From positions 4,289,001 through 4,353,000 of the forward strand of contig NZ_CP144906.1 of assembly GCF_036699995.1 (NCBI RefSeq): a stretch of 64,000 nucleotides of DNA. Direction: 5' to 3'. Source of the DNA: Clostridium beijerinckii (GTDB taxonomy: Bacteria > Bacillota > Clostridia > Clostridiales > Clostridiaceae). Made by a program: the position numbers and the translations under genes. Numbering within the stretch: position 1 is the stretch's first letter; each line of letters opens with the position of its first letter. Under the pieces are notes generated by a model. It was not told where the DNA came from and made no database searches. It saw only the letters and a list, made by a program, of their open reading frames with translations. Positions 35,779-44,509 of the stretch are shown in pieces.

Positions 35779-37641
35779 TTACTTACTTTGCTTTATATCC
35801 TCATCTAGTAAATGATAAGGATAAGTAGATACAATTATGTTATCGTTCTTCAATAAGGTTTCTCTAATAAAGAAACTTGTATGATTATGTAAGACCTCAC
35901 CAAATCTTTCATTAGTAACAAATTGAGGTACAACTACTGTTATCTTCTCATCTTTAGCTGTTGAATTTGCAATCAATTCTATATTCTTTAACAAAGGAGT
36001 AACCACAGCTCTATATGGAGAATATTTTGCGACAAGTAATATATCTGTATCTAACTCACTCCATCTAGATTTTAATTTTTCCATAGCTTCCTTGTCTGGT
36101 GAAATATTAAGAGCAATAACATTATCGCTTACACTTTGAGCATATTGCAACGCACCTATTGTTGCTTTATTTAAGCTAGCAATTGGAACTATCACAATAT
36201 GAGTATATTTCTTTCTTAAATTCACCTTTTTCAGATTTAATTGACTAATACTTAAACCACAAGCCACTTTATCGTAGTGTTTTTTTATTCTTAGCTGAAT
36301 TACAATTATGATTGGAATTAAAATTGCAACTATAAATGCACCTTCGCTAAATTTTTCAATTAAAATTATTATCGTTGTTAATAAAGTAACAACGGAACCA
36401 ATACCGTTGATTATTGCACGTTTTACCCAACCATTACCTTTTTCTTTTCTCCAATGATTCACCATTCCAAATTGCCCTAGAGTAAAAGATATAAATACGC
36501 CTATAGCATATAGTGGAATCAACCTATGAGTGTCTGCCTTAAATATAATAACTAAGATGCAAGCTATACATGATAATGCAACGATTCCAAAAGAAAAACT
36601 AAGTCGTTTACCTCTAATAGTGAATTGTCGTGGTGCAAAACCATCCTTCCCAACTATATACATTAGCATTGGAAATCCTGTATATGCTGTATTGCATGCC
36701 ATAAGTAAAATTACAGCAGTGCTAAATTGAATTATATAGTACATTATGCCATTCCCGAAAATAGCAAATGCTATTTGTGAAACAACTGTAGGACCATTTG
36801 CTATTGGTACAGCTGTATAGAATATAGCAAGTACCGAAGTTCCTCCAAATATGAAAAATATTAAAGCTGCTAATAATATCATAACAGTCTTTGCACTTTT
36901 TTGGCTCGGTTCCTGAAAATTCGGAACGGAATTACTTACTGCCTCTACTCCAGTTAAGGCAGAACATCCTGATGAAAAAGCTCTTAAAATAAGAAATATC
37001 GATACATTTTCTGTAGTATTTGCTGGGATAGAATACATTGGTTCTGGATGAATATTTAATATAAAGTACTTAAACAAACCATAAAGTATCATAAAAGCCA
37101 TGCTAAAAATAAAAATATACGTAGGTATAGCAAAAATTTTTGAAGATTCACTTATACCTCTTAAATTTAAAACAGTCAAAACTATAATTATTATTAAAAC
37201 AAACATGACTTTATATTCTGTCAAATTGCTAAATGCAGAAATAATAGCATCTGCACCTGCACTGGCGCTAACTGCGACAGTAAGTATATAACTAATTATT
37301 AAACCTGCACCAGCTGCTAAGCCAGATTTTTTCCCTATATTTTCATTGGCTACTTTGTAAGCTCCCCCACCTTGAGGATAAGCCCTGATAATCTGAATAT
37401 AAGAAATTGTTAATATTATTAATAATCCTATAATCATAAAAGAGGTCCATGTTAACCACTGATATGCTGCTACACCTAGAACTATTAAAACAAAAAGAAT
37501 CTCTTGAGCAGCATAGGCTACAGATGATATTGCATCACTTGCCATAATTGCTAATCCAAAAGGAATATTATACTTTTCATGGCTTCCTTGTTCATTTGAT
37601 AAAGGTTCTCCTAATAAAACATCTAAAAACTTTGTAAGCAT
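35779..37641 (-). CDS. kimA: KimA-type potassium importer (APC superfamily)
   Basis: A 620-aa transporter with about 12 membrane segments followed by a cytoplasmic C-terminal domain of about 150 residues. It strongly resembles KimA (formerly YdaO): MASDAISSVAYAAQEILFVL, RAYPQGGGAYKVANENIG, FSSGCSALTGVEAVSNSVP, RLIPLYAIGVFISFTLGQ and the C-terminal THIVIVPIASLNKATIGALQ. KimA is a K+/H+ symporter regulated by c-di-AMP in Bacillus. I find no ydaO-type c-di-AMP riboswitch in the leader here, so any control would be at protein level or different. Confidence 0.8.
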   Translation of the reverse strand: MLTKFLDVLLGEPLSNEQGSHEKYNIPFGLAIMASDAISSVAYAAQEILFVLIVLGVAAYQWLTWTSFMIIGLLIILTISYIQIIRAYPQGGGAYKVANENIGKKSGLAAGAGLIISYILTVAVSASAGADAIISAFSNLTEYKVMFVLIIIIVLTVLNLRGISESSKIFAIPTYIFIFSMAFMILYGLFKYFILNIHPEPMYSIPANTTENVSIFLILRAFSSGCSALTGVEAVSNSVPNFQEPSQKSAKTVMILLAALIFFIFGGTSVLAIFYTAVPIANGPTVVSQIAFAIFGNGIMYYIIQFSTAVILLMACNTAYTGFPMLMYIVGKDGFAPRQFTIRGKRLSFSFGIVALSCIACILVIIFKADTHRLIPLYAIGVFISFTLGQFGMVNHWRKEKGNGWVKRAIINGIGSVVTLLTTIIILIEKFSEGAFIVAILIPIIIVIQLRIKKHYDKVACGLSISQLNLKKVNLRKKYTHIVIVPIASLNKATIGALQYAQSVSDNVIALNISPDKEAMEKLKSRWSELDTDILLVAKYSPYRAVVTPLLKNIELIANSTAKDEKITVVVPQFVTNERFGEVLHNHTSFFIRETLLKNDNIIVSTYPYHLLDEDIKQSK

Positions 37642-38209
37642 TTATTTTCCCCCTATATTATCATACGAAAAATATTGTATGTAATAATGAAATCAAAAGC
37701 AATATTCTAATTATTGCATATATTGAAGAAAAATGTAGAAATCGCCGCATGAATACGAATACATATATAATTATCACTGATTTCTTCTTTTAATGAATTA
37801 TTTTCAACTTTATTATTACACCACATTTCAATTTAATTTCTACACATTAGCCTTAATTAAGCATTCGACTTACAATAATTGTAAATACAGCTTTATGATT
37901 GCAATATATATTAAGAAATTAAGATTAGTATAATTAAAGTTTTCCTAATTTAACTCAAAATTATTACAAATTTCAAATCTTTGATTTGTATTTTGAAACA
38001 GTGATTCTATAAATACCTCAATTCTACTTCATGAAAACTAATAAATTTAAATATGCAAGTTAATCTTACTAGAATGTACTTCTATAATTTTGTAATTTTA
38101 CGGAATAATTGTTAGTAAAATAATAATGATATTACTTTTAATCTTTTTGCTTTTACTTATTATTTTGATATAATCAAATTGTAAAGCTAATATATAAGAG
38201 GAGGATTTT
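37642..38209. other. 568-nt gap without recognised features
   Basis: Very AT-rich divergent region between the KimA-like gene and the HNH gene. It has only short weak inverted repeats (for example near 37700-37720 and 37970-38000), no ORF and no recognisable riboswitch. Confidence 0.5.
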
Positions 38210-38506
38210 ATGGCACAAAACCATATATGTGAATTATGCAGTAGAAATGTTTCTAGCATTACTAAACATCACTTAATTCCCTTAGAAAAAGGCGGAGAAA
38301 AATTTAAAACACTCTCTTTATGTTCAACCTGTCATAGACAAATTCATGCTCTTTTTACAAATCGTGAATTAGCAACACACTATCGCAGTCTTGAATCATT
38401 AAAGAAAGATATAAAGATAATTAAATTTCTTAAATTTATTGAGAATATTCCTGGTGATTCTTATTTAGACATAAAAAAATCAAGACATGTCCGAAAAAGT
38501 TGCTAG
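38210..38506 (+). CDS. Small HNH-type zinc protein
   Basis: A 98-aa protein of the HNH endonuclease superfamily. It has a CxxC pair (Cys7, Cys10), the KHHLIPLEKGG motif with the catalytic-type histidines at 20-21, and a second CxxCH (Cys38, Cys41, His42) with a further His46. The fold is clear; nuclease activity is not proven for such stand-alone clostridial and bacillary homologues. Preceded by AGGAGG and followed by a terminator. Confidence 0.8.
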   Translation: MAQNHICELCSRNVSSITKHHLIPLEKGGEKFKTLSLCSTCHRQIHALFTNRELATHYRSLESLKKDIKIIKFLKFIENIPGDSYLDIKKSRHVRKSC

Positions 38507-38540
38507 GAGAATATCTAAATATTTTATGTGAAAAAATAAT

Positions 38541-38567
38541 GGCAATAATCTTACTAAGATTATTGCC
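38541..38567 (-). terminator. Terminator between HNH and GNAT genes
   Basis: Perfect 12-bp arms GGCAATAATCTT/AAGATTATTGCC with a 3-nt loop. The better T-run (ATTATTTTTTC) is on the minus strand, serving the GNAT gene, but it lies between convergent genes and probably serves both. Confidence 0.85.
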
Positions 38568-38643
38568 TAAAATTATATAATTTATCAATTCTGAATTTGT
38601 ATAATAATAAGTTATGCTCCCATTATAATAATTTTATTATATA

Positions 38644-39087
38644 TTAATTTATTCTAAAATACATAGGCTGTAATGCTAATCCACTTTTTTCTGATAAAAA
38701 TATGTTGCCCTTACACTGAAATCCTGCCTTTTTATAAAAATTAATTGTATCTAATCTTGCATTTAAATATAAACATCTAAATTCAAATTCTTTAGCTTTA
38801 ATTTTATGTCTTTTTAACATTTCAATGCCAATGCCTTTACCCACATATTTTTCACTAACAACTATATTGGTCATTTTACCATTCATATTATGATTAGTCA
38901 TTCTCGAATATGCAACCACAATGCCCTCATCTAATGCTACCAAATGTATGCTATTATAATCCAATTCATCATAGTCATATTTATGAATTTTATTATAAGG
39001 TTTAAAAAGTATTTTAAACCTTAATTCAGATACTTCTTTAAACTCTTTACTTTCACAATTTATAAATTTATATGTAATATTATTCAT
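38644..39087 (-). CDS. GNAT family N-acetyltransferase
   Basis: A 147-aa GNAT-fold protein. The acetyl-CoA-binding region is VSEKYVGKGIGIEMLKRHKI (a variant of the Q/RxxGxG/A loop), followed by the typical LNARLDTINFYKKAGFQ segment. Substrate unknown. It is a single-gene unit. Confidence 0.8.
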   Translation of the reverse strand: MNNITYKFINCESKEFKEVSELRFKILFKPYNKIHKYDYDELDYNSIHLVALDEGIVVAYSRMTNHNMNGKMTNIVVSEKYVGKGIGIEMLKRHKIKAKEFEFRCLYLNARLDTINFYKKAGFQCKGNIFLSEKSGLALQPMYFRIN

Positions 39088-39375
39088 ATTTTTTCCCCAA
39101 CTTCTATATTATTATAATTATATTATACACTATATTCATAATAATTGAATATTTATTCATAATTTTATTTATTATTGTATATTTTATTCAATAACTATAG
39201 CGCTAGGTCCATGTTGCTTTAGAAATACTAATAAATATATTTTTGTATCTTGAACAAATTTTATTATATTAAATTATAAAAATATAAAACTACCAACTAA
39301 GCACTTATCTATCAACCTAGTTAGTAGTTATAAAACAAACCATACTTTTCTATTAATTTTATGTAAAAACAAAGA

Positions 39376-39531
39376 TTACGATCTATCTTCCCATTTTCTT
39401 TTTGCCTTCATTACGTTTTCTTCGCTTAGTTTTGTTTCCTCCACTATATCTCCCATTCCGCAACCTTTATCAAGCATCTCTTTTGCTTTTTCCATAGCTT
39501 TTTCATGCTCACCTTTTCTTAATTTTTCCAT
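39376..39531 (-). CDS. Small protein of 51 aa with HTH-like sequence
   Basis: Starts ATG at 39531 with GGAGGAAC close upstream, an excellent ribosome binding site. The 51-aa product begins MEKLRKGEHEKAMEKAKEML and continues DKGCGMGDIVEETKLSEENV before a basic C-terminus. The AKEMLDKG...IVEETKLSEENV pattern resembles the short helix-turn-helix tail found in some clostridial transposases and nuclease-fold proteins. It may be an independent small protein or a remnant of such a gene. Confidence 0.55.
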   Translation of the reverse strand: MEKLRKGEHEKAMEKAKEMLDKGCGMGDIVEETKLSEENVMKAKRKWEDRS

Positions 39532-39682
39532 TAAAGTTCCTCCTCTTTTGAATAATACTAACTCTAAATCTAGTATTACCCGTGGACACTTTTTTATTCA
39601 GCTTTTATAATAGCTTATTCATAACTCTTTTCATATATCTAACCTTTATTTTATTTCTTTATTTCCATCTTCTCTGAAAAAT

Positions 39683-40753
39683 TTATATTAATATATAGTT
39701 TAGAATTTCATCCTCATCTATAATTTTTTTAGCAAAAATTCTATTTTCCTCTACATGAATGTACGTATATCTATTAGGTTTTATTGATGGAGCAATATCA
39801 ATAGCTTTTTTATAATCTTTCTTTTTCATTTTTAAAGTTTTTGCATGCTCGAAAAAGTTTGTTTCTTTTAATATCTTCGATATTCTTTCAAATCTATGAT
39901 CTTGTACTTTCGCCATAATATATGTTGCAATTCCAACCTGTATTCCATGAAGCTGAGGCATTTCTAAAAATTTATCTAATGCATGAGATATTAGATGTTC
40001 TGAACCAGAAGCCGGCGAGCTATTACCTGCTATTTCCATAGAAATACCATTCAATATTAATGAATCCACTAATTCCTTCAGGAACAAATCATCCTTAATA
40101 TTTTTAAACTCAGTTCTTATAAAACTATTGACTGCTTTCTTAGAAATCATAGTAGCAAAATCGTCAATGATTATCCTTCCGTTTTCTTCTTCAAATTTCC
40201 AATCATACAACGCGGTGATGTTTGATACTAAATCTCCTATCCCCGAATATATAAATTTTTCTGGTGCACTCTTAATGACATCAATATCTACAATTATTCC
40301 ATAAGGAGTTTTAGCTGGAAGAGACATTCTCCTGCCATTAACTAAAAGAGAAGCACCTGCACTTGAGAAACCATCATTAGAAGTTGAGGTTGGAATACTA
40401 ATAAAAGGTAATTTTCTCAAAAAACTCATATACTTAACAGCATCTATTGCCTTTCCTCCACCAACTCCGATTAGAGCCTCTACGTCATTTGATATTTCAA
40501 ATGCTTTTACACTAATTTTTTCGAAATTTATATCTGATATTGTTTCTATTCTTGAAATACCTATATTAGCTTCTTTTAAAGAATTACGTATGGACTCTCC
40601 AAATAATTCTTCTAGACCCTCGCCAAAGCATATTAAAACATTTTTAAACATGGCTTTCTTAATCAAGTTACCTACATTATTTATATTTCCTTTTCCTACC
40701 TCTAAAATAGAAGGAATGGCTATTCTATGAGTTGACGTCTTCATGCATTTCAC
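39683..40753 (-). CDS. sn-Glycerol-1-phosphate dehydrogenase-like protein
   Basis: A 356-aa iron-containing-ADH-superfamily enzyme most like G1P dehydrogenases (archaeal EgsA, bacterial AraM). The NAD(P)-binding GVGGGKAIDAVKYMS is followed by PFISIPTSTSNDGFSSAGAS, and a metal-binding region ASGSEHLISHALDKF has the expected histidine. It would reduce dihydroxyacetone phosphate to sn-glycerol-1-phosphate. Why a clostridium needs G1P is not evident; B. subtilis uses it for heptaprenylglyceryl phosphate. Monocistronic in appearance. A general polyol dehydrogenase remains possible. Confidence 0.72.
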   Translation of the reverse strand: MKCMKTSTHRIAIPSILEVGKGNINNVGNLIKKAMFKNVLICFGEGLEELFGESIRNSLKEANIGISRIETISDINFEKISVKAFEISNDVEALIGVGGGKAIDAVKYMSFLRKLPFISIPTSTSNDGFSSAGASLLVNGRRMSLPAKTPYGIIVDIDVIKSAPEKFIYSGIGDLVSNITALYDWKFEEENGRIIIDDFATMISKKAVNSFIRTEFKNIKDDLFLKELVDSLILNGISMEIAGNSSPASGSEHLISHALDKFLEMPQLHGIQVGIATYIMAKVQDHRFERISKILKETNFFEHAKTLKMKKKDYKKAIDIAPSIKPNRYTYIHVEENRIFAKKIIDEDEILNYILI

Positions 40754-40839
40754 TCCTCAAAAGTATTTTCAATTTATTAAAATATCAATTTTTATGTCTT
40801 AAAATTAGCTTTCCCTAGGTAGAAAATAAAAAACATTTA

Positions 40840-41151
40840 TTATTTTAAATCATTAACTACTTTGTTTATCTTATCCGCCTTATCCAAAGCCTCTGTCCAT
40901 AATTCCTTCGAAGGAATTATTTTTTCTACTGTTGTATATGCTTCTCTTATAATTGGTATATTAATAAGATTTGTACTTTGAATAGACATCAATATAAACC
41001 AACACACACCTATAAGAGCTGCTATTCTTATGATACCTGCTATTGCTTTAATTAATATATAAAGAGCAATAATGGCAACTATTATTAAAACTATAGTATT
41101 TGTTGTTAAATGTATTGGCGTATTTTTTATCAAGCTATTTACTTTATCCAT
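40840..41151 (-). CDS. Small membrane protein, 103 aa
   Basis: Not assigned to a family. Two adjoining hydrophobic stretches (about residues 19-38 and 43-57, TNTIVLIIVAIIALYILIKA first) suggest one or two membrane helices, and a C-terminal amphipathic, charged tail follows. GGGAGGAAAC precedes the ATG. It lies 86 nt downstream of the PspC-like gene on the same strand, so a shared envelope-stress role is possible. Confidence 0.6.
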   Translation of the reverse strand: MDKVNSLIKNTPIHLTTNTIVLIIVAIIALYILIKAIAGIIRIAALIGVCWFILMSIQSTNLINIPIIREAYTTVEKIIPSKELWTEALDKADKINKVVNDLK

Positions 41152-41237
41152 TTGTTTCCTCCCAAGTTAGGTAGTTAATATTATATTAAGGTCGCTCACT
41201 AGTATGCTTTCTTAAATTTAAATTTTTCTTGTGATGA

Positions 41238-41426
41238 TCATAGCGGTCGCTTTGGTATAATCAATGCACAAATTATATATAAGAGTAATCCTGATCCTGC
41301 ACAAATAATCAAAATTGCCCACCCAATTCTGACTAATGTTGAATCAAGTCCAAAGTATTCAGCTATCCCACCGCATACCCCTGCTAACTTTTTATCTGTT
41401 GCTGATAGATAGAGTCTTTTCTCCAT
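41238..41426 (-). CDS. PspC domain protein
   Basis: A 62-aa stand-alone PspC domain. LYLSATDKKLAGVCGGIAEY is the family signature, followed by FGLDSTLVRIGWAIL and one hydrophobic helix ending in IIPKRPL. PspC domains are membrane-associated parts of phage-shock-type envelope stress responses. TAGGAGG precedes the ATG. Confidence 0.9.
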   Translation of the reverse strand: MEKRLYLSATDKKLAGVCGGIAEYFGLDSTLVRIGWAILIICAGSGLLLYIICALIIPKRPL

Positions 41427-41687
41427 AATAGATTTCCTCCTAAACTGCTATAACATATCATTTGAACATAGTTCTTTTTCAAAATTATATCACTTTAGAA
41501 TTCTATTTACTATTATTGAGGTATATATTTTTCAGTTCTAATATAAGTTCCTACACAACATTACTAACATATGATACTTATGTATTTAACAATTCCATAT
41601 AGGAATCTGATTATTTTTTCAGCTTTCCACCTCCAAAAGGCATTACTTCCTTGTCTTACATAATATATCTTTAAAATCTATCATAAT

Positions 41688-41733
41688 AAAGGGAAAGAAC
41701 AATTCACTAACCCATGAACCATTCTTTCCCTTT
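41688..41733 (-). terminator. Terminator hairpin
   Basis: 12-bp arms AAAGGGAAAGAA/TTCTTTCCCTTT with a 22-nt loop, downstream of the IlvD-family gene on the minus strand and about 260 nt before the PspC start. Confidence 0.6.
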
Positions 41734-41772
41734 TAATAGTTAATAATAGAAAGTATAAAATAATCACTTAAT

Positions 41773-41824
41773 AGGGGAAGATTTTAATCTATATACTACA
41801 TAATAAGTGGTTTATCTTTCCCCT
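41773..41824 (-). terminator. Terminator hairpin of the IlvD-family gene
   Basis: Arms AGGGGAAGAT and ATCTTTCCCCT (one-nt bulge) are 10 nt after the IlvD-family stop. The strongest T-run (GTTTTT) is on the plus-strand side, so direction is not clear-cut. Confidence 0.55.
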
Positions 41825-41833
41825 GTTTTTAAT

Positions 41834-43549
41834 CTATTTCATATATCCGCCTTTCATTGGTGATACTGCATGTTCTGAAAAAATCTTTAGAATTCCAGAT
41901 TCGTATTTTGATTTTCGTGGTTTCCAATTCTTTCTACGTTCTTCAAAGACTCTCTCCACTTCTTCTTTACTGCATTTTTTTCCCTTTATACCAACGATCT
42001 GTAACACTCTATTAGGAATACTAATTTCAATCAAATCATCTTCTTCAATTAATGCAATTGGTCCTCCTACTGCAGCCTCTGGTGATACGTGTCCAATTGC
42101 CGGTCCTTTAGAAGCTCCTGAGAATCTACCATCTGTTATTAACGCTATACTAGCAGATAATTCCTCATCCGAAGCAATTGCTTCTGTTGTATAGAACATT
42201 TCTGGCATTCCGCTACCTTTTGGTCCTTCATATCTTATAATAACCGCATCTCCTGGACGAATTATTTTTCTTAAGACTGCATCAATAGCTTCCTCTTCAC
42301 TGTCAAAAGGCTTTGATTTTAATATAGCCTCATGCATTTCTTTAGGAACTGCAGAATGTTTTACTACCGCACCTTCTGGCGCTATATTTCCCTTTAATAT
42401 CGATACAGAACCATTAGTACCAATAGCATCATTAAATGGACGGATAACATCTTCTTTTTTTAGTCCCACTTTTTCAAGATACTCATTACACTTCTCATAA
42501 TATCCATTAGTTTTTAATTCTTCTAAGTTTTCACCTAAAGTCTTACCCGTTACAGTCATAACATCCAAATGAAGCAAGTGCTTTAGCTCTTCCATTATTG
42601 CTGGTACACCACCTGCATAATAGAAATATTGCGCAGGCCATTTTCCAGCAGGACGTATGTTTAGTAAATAATGTGCATCTTTGTGTATTCTATCAAAAGT
42701 CTCTTCATCGATATACAATCCAAATTCATGAGCTATAGCAGGTAAATGCAACAGTGAGTTAGTAGACCCCGATATAGCTGCATGAACTAATATAGCATTT
42801 TCAAAGGATTTAATTGTAACAATATCTTTTGGCCGAAGATTCATTTTAGCTAGTTCAACAGCTTGTCTTCCTGCTTTTAACGCTACTTCTTCTAAATCTT
42901 CACATGTTGCTGGCATCAATGAGCTACCTGGAAGCATTAATCCAAGTGATTCTGCCATAACCTGCATTGTAGCTGCTGTTCCCATGAATGAACAAGCTCC
43001 ACAGGATGGACATGCGTTTTCTTTATAAAAAGTTAATTTTTCTTCTGAAATTTCCCCTCTTTGGCACATTGCACTATAGGCACCTATTTGTTCTAGTGTC
43101 AATAAATCAGGACCTGCTTCCATTACTCCTCCAGTAACCATGATAGATGGTATGTTTAGCCTTCCAATTGACATAAGATGTGATGGAACTGCTTTATCAC
43201 AACTTGAAATAAATACACCTCCATCGAATGGTGTTGCATTAGCATGGATTTCTATTAGAGACGTTAATGTATCTCTAGACGCTAAAGAGTAATTTATTCC
43301 ATCATGCCCTTGTGACATTCCATCACAAATATCCGTTGCAAAATACCTAGCACCTTTCCCACCTGATTGTGTAATTCCCTCAACTGCTTTGTTAGCGAAT
43401 TTCAATAGATGCGCACTTCCTGGATGACTATCTCCAAATGTACTTTCTACTATAATTTGTGGCTTTGATAAATCTTCTGTTGTCCATCCCATTCCTCTTC
43501 GAAGTGGATCCATCTCTGGTGCAATTTTTCTTACTTCTTGACTAATCAT
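41834..43549 (-). CDS. IlvD/Edd-family dehydratase, probable sugar-acid dehydratase
   Basis: A 571-aa Fe-S dehydratase of the dihydroxyacid/6-phosphogluconate/aldonate dehydratase family. Cluster cysteines are visible in DICDGMSQGHDG, SSCDKAVPSH and NACPSCGACSFMGTAATMQV. The C-terminal ITDGRFSGASKGPAIGHVSP is the family signature. A longer ORF opens at 43648, but AGGAGAG before the ATG at 43549 and operators upstream show that 43549 is the start. Its own GntR operators and neighbouring GntR gene, without branched-chain amino acid genes, favour an aldonate substrate over dihydroxyacids (inference). Confidence 0.82.
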   Translation of the reverse strand: MISQEVRKIAPEMDPLRRGMGWTTEDLSKPQIIVESTFGDSHPGSAHLLKFANKAVEGITQSGGKGARYFATDICDGMSQGHDGINYSLASRDTLTSLIEIHANATPFDGGVFISSCDKAVPSHLMSIGRLNIPSIMVTGGVMEAGPDLLTLEQIGAYSAMCQRGEISEEKLTFYKENACPSCGACSFMGTAATMQVMAESLGLMLPGSSLMPATCEDLEEVALKAGRQAVELAKMNLRPKDIVTIKSFENAILVHAAISGSTNSLLHLPAIAHEFGLYIDEETFDRIHKDAHYLLNIRPAGKWPAQYFYYAGGVPAIMEELKHLLHLDVMTVTGKTLGENLEELKTNGYYEKCNEYLEKVGLKKEDVIRPFNDAIGTNGSVSILKGNIAPEGAVVKHSAVPKEMHEAILKSKPFDSEEEAIDAVLRKIIRPGDAVIIRYEGPKGSGMPEMFYTTEAIASDEELSASIALITDGRFSGASKGPAIGHVSPEAAVGGPIALIEEDDLIEISIPNRVLQIVGIKGKKCSKEEVERVFEERRKNWKPRKSKYESGILKIFSEHAVSPMKGGYMK

Positions 43550-43587
43550 ACTATTTCTCTCCTTAATCTTTATTTGACACCGTTTAA

Positions 43588-43602
43588 ATACATCTGATGT
43601 AT
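43588..43602. promoter_or_regulatory. GntR operator A of the dehydratase gene
   Basis: ATACATCTGATGTAT, a perfect palindrome around a central base, just downstream of the -10 and overlapping the expected transcription start. Confidence 0.75.
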
Positions 43603-43604
43603 TT

Positions 43605-43632
43605 ATAATATCACATCTGATGTATTTGTCAA
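43605..43632 (-). promoter_or_regulatory. Promoter of the dehydratase gene with operator B in the spacer
   Basis: Minus-strand -35 TTGACA (43627-43632), 16-bp spacer, -10 TATTAT (43605-43610). The spacer is filled by a second copy of the operator (CACATCTGATGTAT, 43612-43625). Binding there would occlude RNA polymerase. Confidence 0.75.
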
Positions 43633-43695
43633 TTTTTTTTGAATTCATTGTTACAATTCTTATTTTTCTATAAAAAACAATATAAAATATGTATA

Positions 43696-43710
43696 TTCAT
43701 CTGATGTATT
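43696..43710. promoter_or_regulatory. GntR operator C
   Basis: TTCATCTGATGTATT, a third operator copy about 95 bp upstream of operator B, between the dehydratase promoter and the regulator terminator. It could support looping. Confidence 0.6.
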
Positions 43711-43726
43711 TAAAATAACAACAAAA

Positions 43727-43764
43727 AAAATACATCTTCCTCCAAAACAAGAGCAGATGTATTT
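43727..43764 (-). terminator. Terminator of the GntR gene built from operator-like half sites
   Basis: 10-bp arms AAATACATCT/AGATGTATTT followed on the minus strand by an uninterrupted run of Ts. The arms share the ATACATCT half-site of the GntR operators. It is 17 nt after the regulator stop. Confidence 0.8.
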
Positions 43765-43780
43765 CATCAAGTCAAAACAA

Positions 43781-44509
43781 TTAATAATTTCTTTCCTTGT
43801 CTATAATACTTCCGATATTCCTTCGATTATACACTAAGTGTAAGAGCATCGCATCATGCGCTCCATTAGCATTATGTTCCTTAATTGAATTTAAAATTTC
43901 CCTGTGTGTCTCTATTGTTTCATTACGTAATTTTCTATTTGTAATATCGATAAATATAGTAATAGATCTATTAATTATCGGAATTAAATTAACCACAACC
44001 AAATTCTTACTGCTCTTAGCTATTGCAGTATGAAACTCTATATCTTTCTCTAAATATGGTTCATTTTTCAAGATAAGACTCTCTATTTCGTCACACAAGT
44101 TAGACATTTGCTCAATTTCTTCATCAGTAGCTTTTGTAGCCGCTATAGATGCTATTGATGGCTCTATCATAAATCTTACTTCCAACAAATCAAGCGCTAA
44201 CTTATATTTATCTTTTACAAATGTTAATCCTAGAGGATCATCAGCAATTCCACATTTATCAGAAATAAACGTTCCAGCTCCACGTCTAATTTCTAAAACA
44301 TTTCGTGAAACCAAAGCCTTTATAGCCTCTCTTATTGTGCTCCTTCCAACATTAAGGCTCCTTGCAAGATCATATTCATTAGGTAACTTATCTCCAGATT
44401 TCCAATCATTATCTATAATTAATTGAACAATTCTTTCTGAAGTTTGCTCTCCTAGTGATTTTGTTGAACTATTTGTATCATTAAAACTCAATTCTCTAAT
44501 ATCTGACAT
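43781..44509 (-). CDS. GntR-family (FCD-type) regulator
   Basis: A 242-aa FadR-subfamily regulator. The winged helix occupies about residues 15-80 (KLPNEYDLARSLNVGRSTIR then EAIKALVSRNVLEIRRGAGT). The FCD domain includes DIEFHTAIAKSS with metal-binding-type residues. The ORF is open to 44575, but GGAGG sits just before the ATG at 44509 (MSDIREL), which I take as the start. It probably represses the dehydratase gene through the ATACATCTGATGTAT sites; the effector is likely a sugar acid. Confidence 0.85.
   Translation of the reverse strand: MSDIRELSFNDTNSSTKSLGEQTSERIVQLIIDNDWKSGDKLPNEYDLARSLNVGRSTIREAIKALVSRNVLEIRRGAGTFISDKCGIADDPLGLTFVKDKYKLALDLLEVRFMIEPSIASIAATKATDEEIEQMSNLCDEIESLILKNEPYLEKDIEFHTAIAKSSKNLVVVNLIPIINRSITIFIDITNRKLRNETIETHREILNSIKEHNANGAHDAMLLHLVYNRRNIGSIIDKERNY

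Larger units (their letters stand above)
41427..41833. other. 407-nt gap with two terminators
   Basis: It contains two hairpins (41688-41733 and 41773-41824, listed separately). The remaining AT-rich part must hold the PspC promoter. No ORF. Confidence 0.55.

Noticed and set aside
37642..38209. Possible ydaO-type c-di-AMP riboswitch before the KimA-like gene
   Set aside because: I searched by eye for the conserved segments on the minus strand and found none; a covariance search would settle it.
43550..43648. N-terminal extension of the IlvD-family ORF
   Set aside because: The stretch contains the promoter and two operator copies; AGGAGAG before the ATG at 43549 marks the real start.
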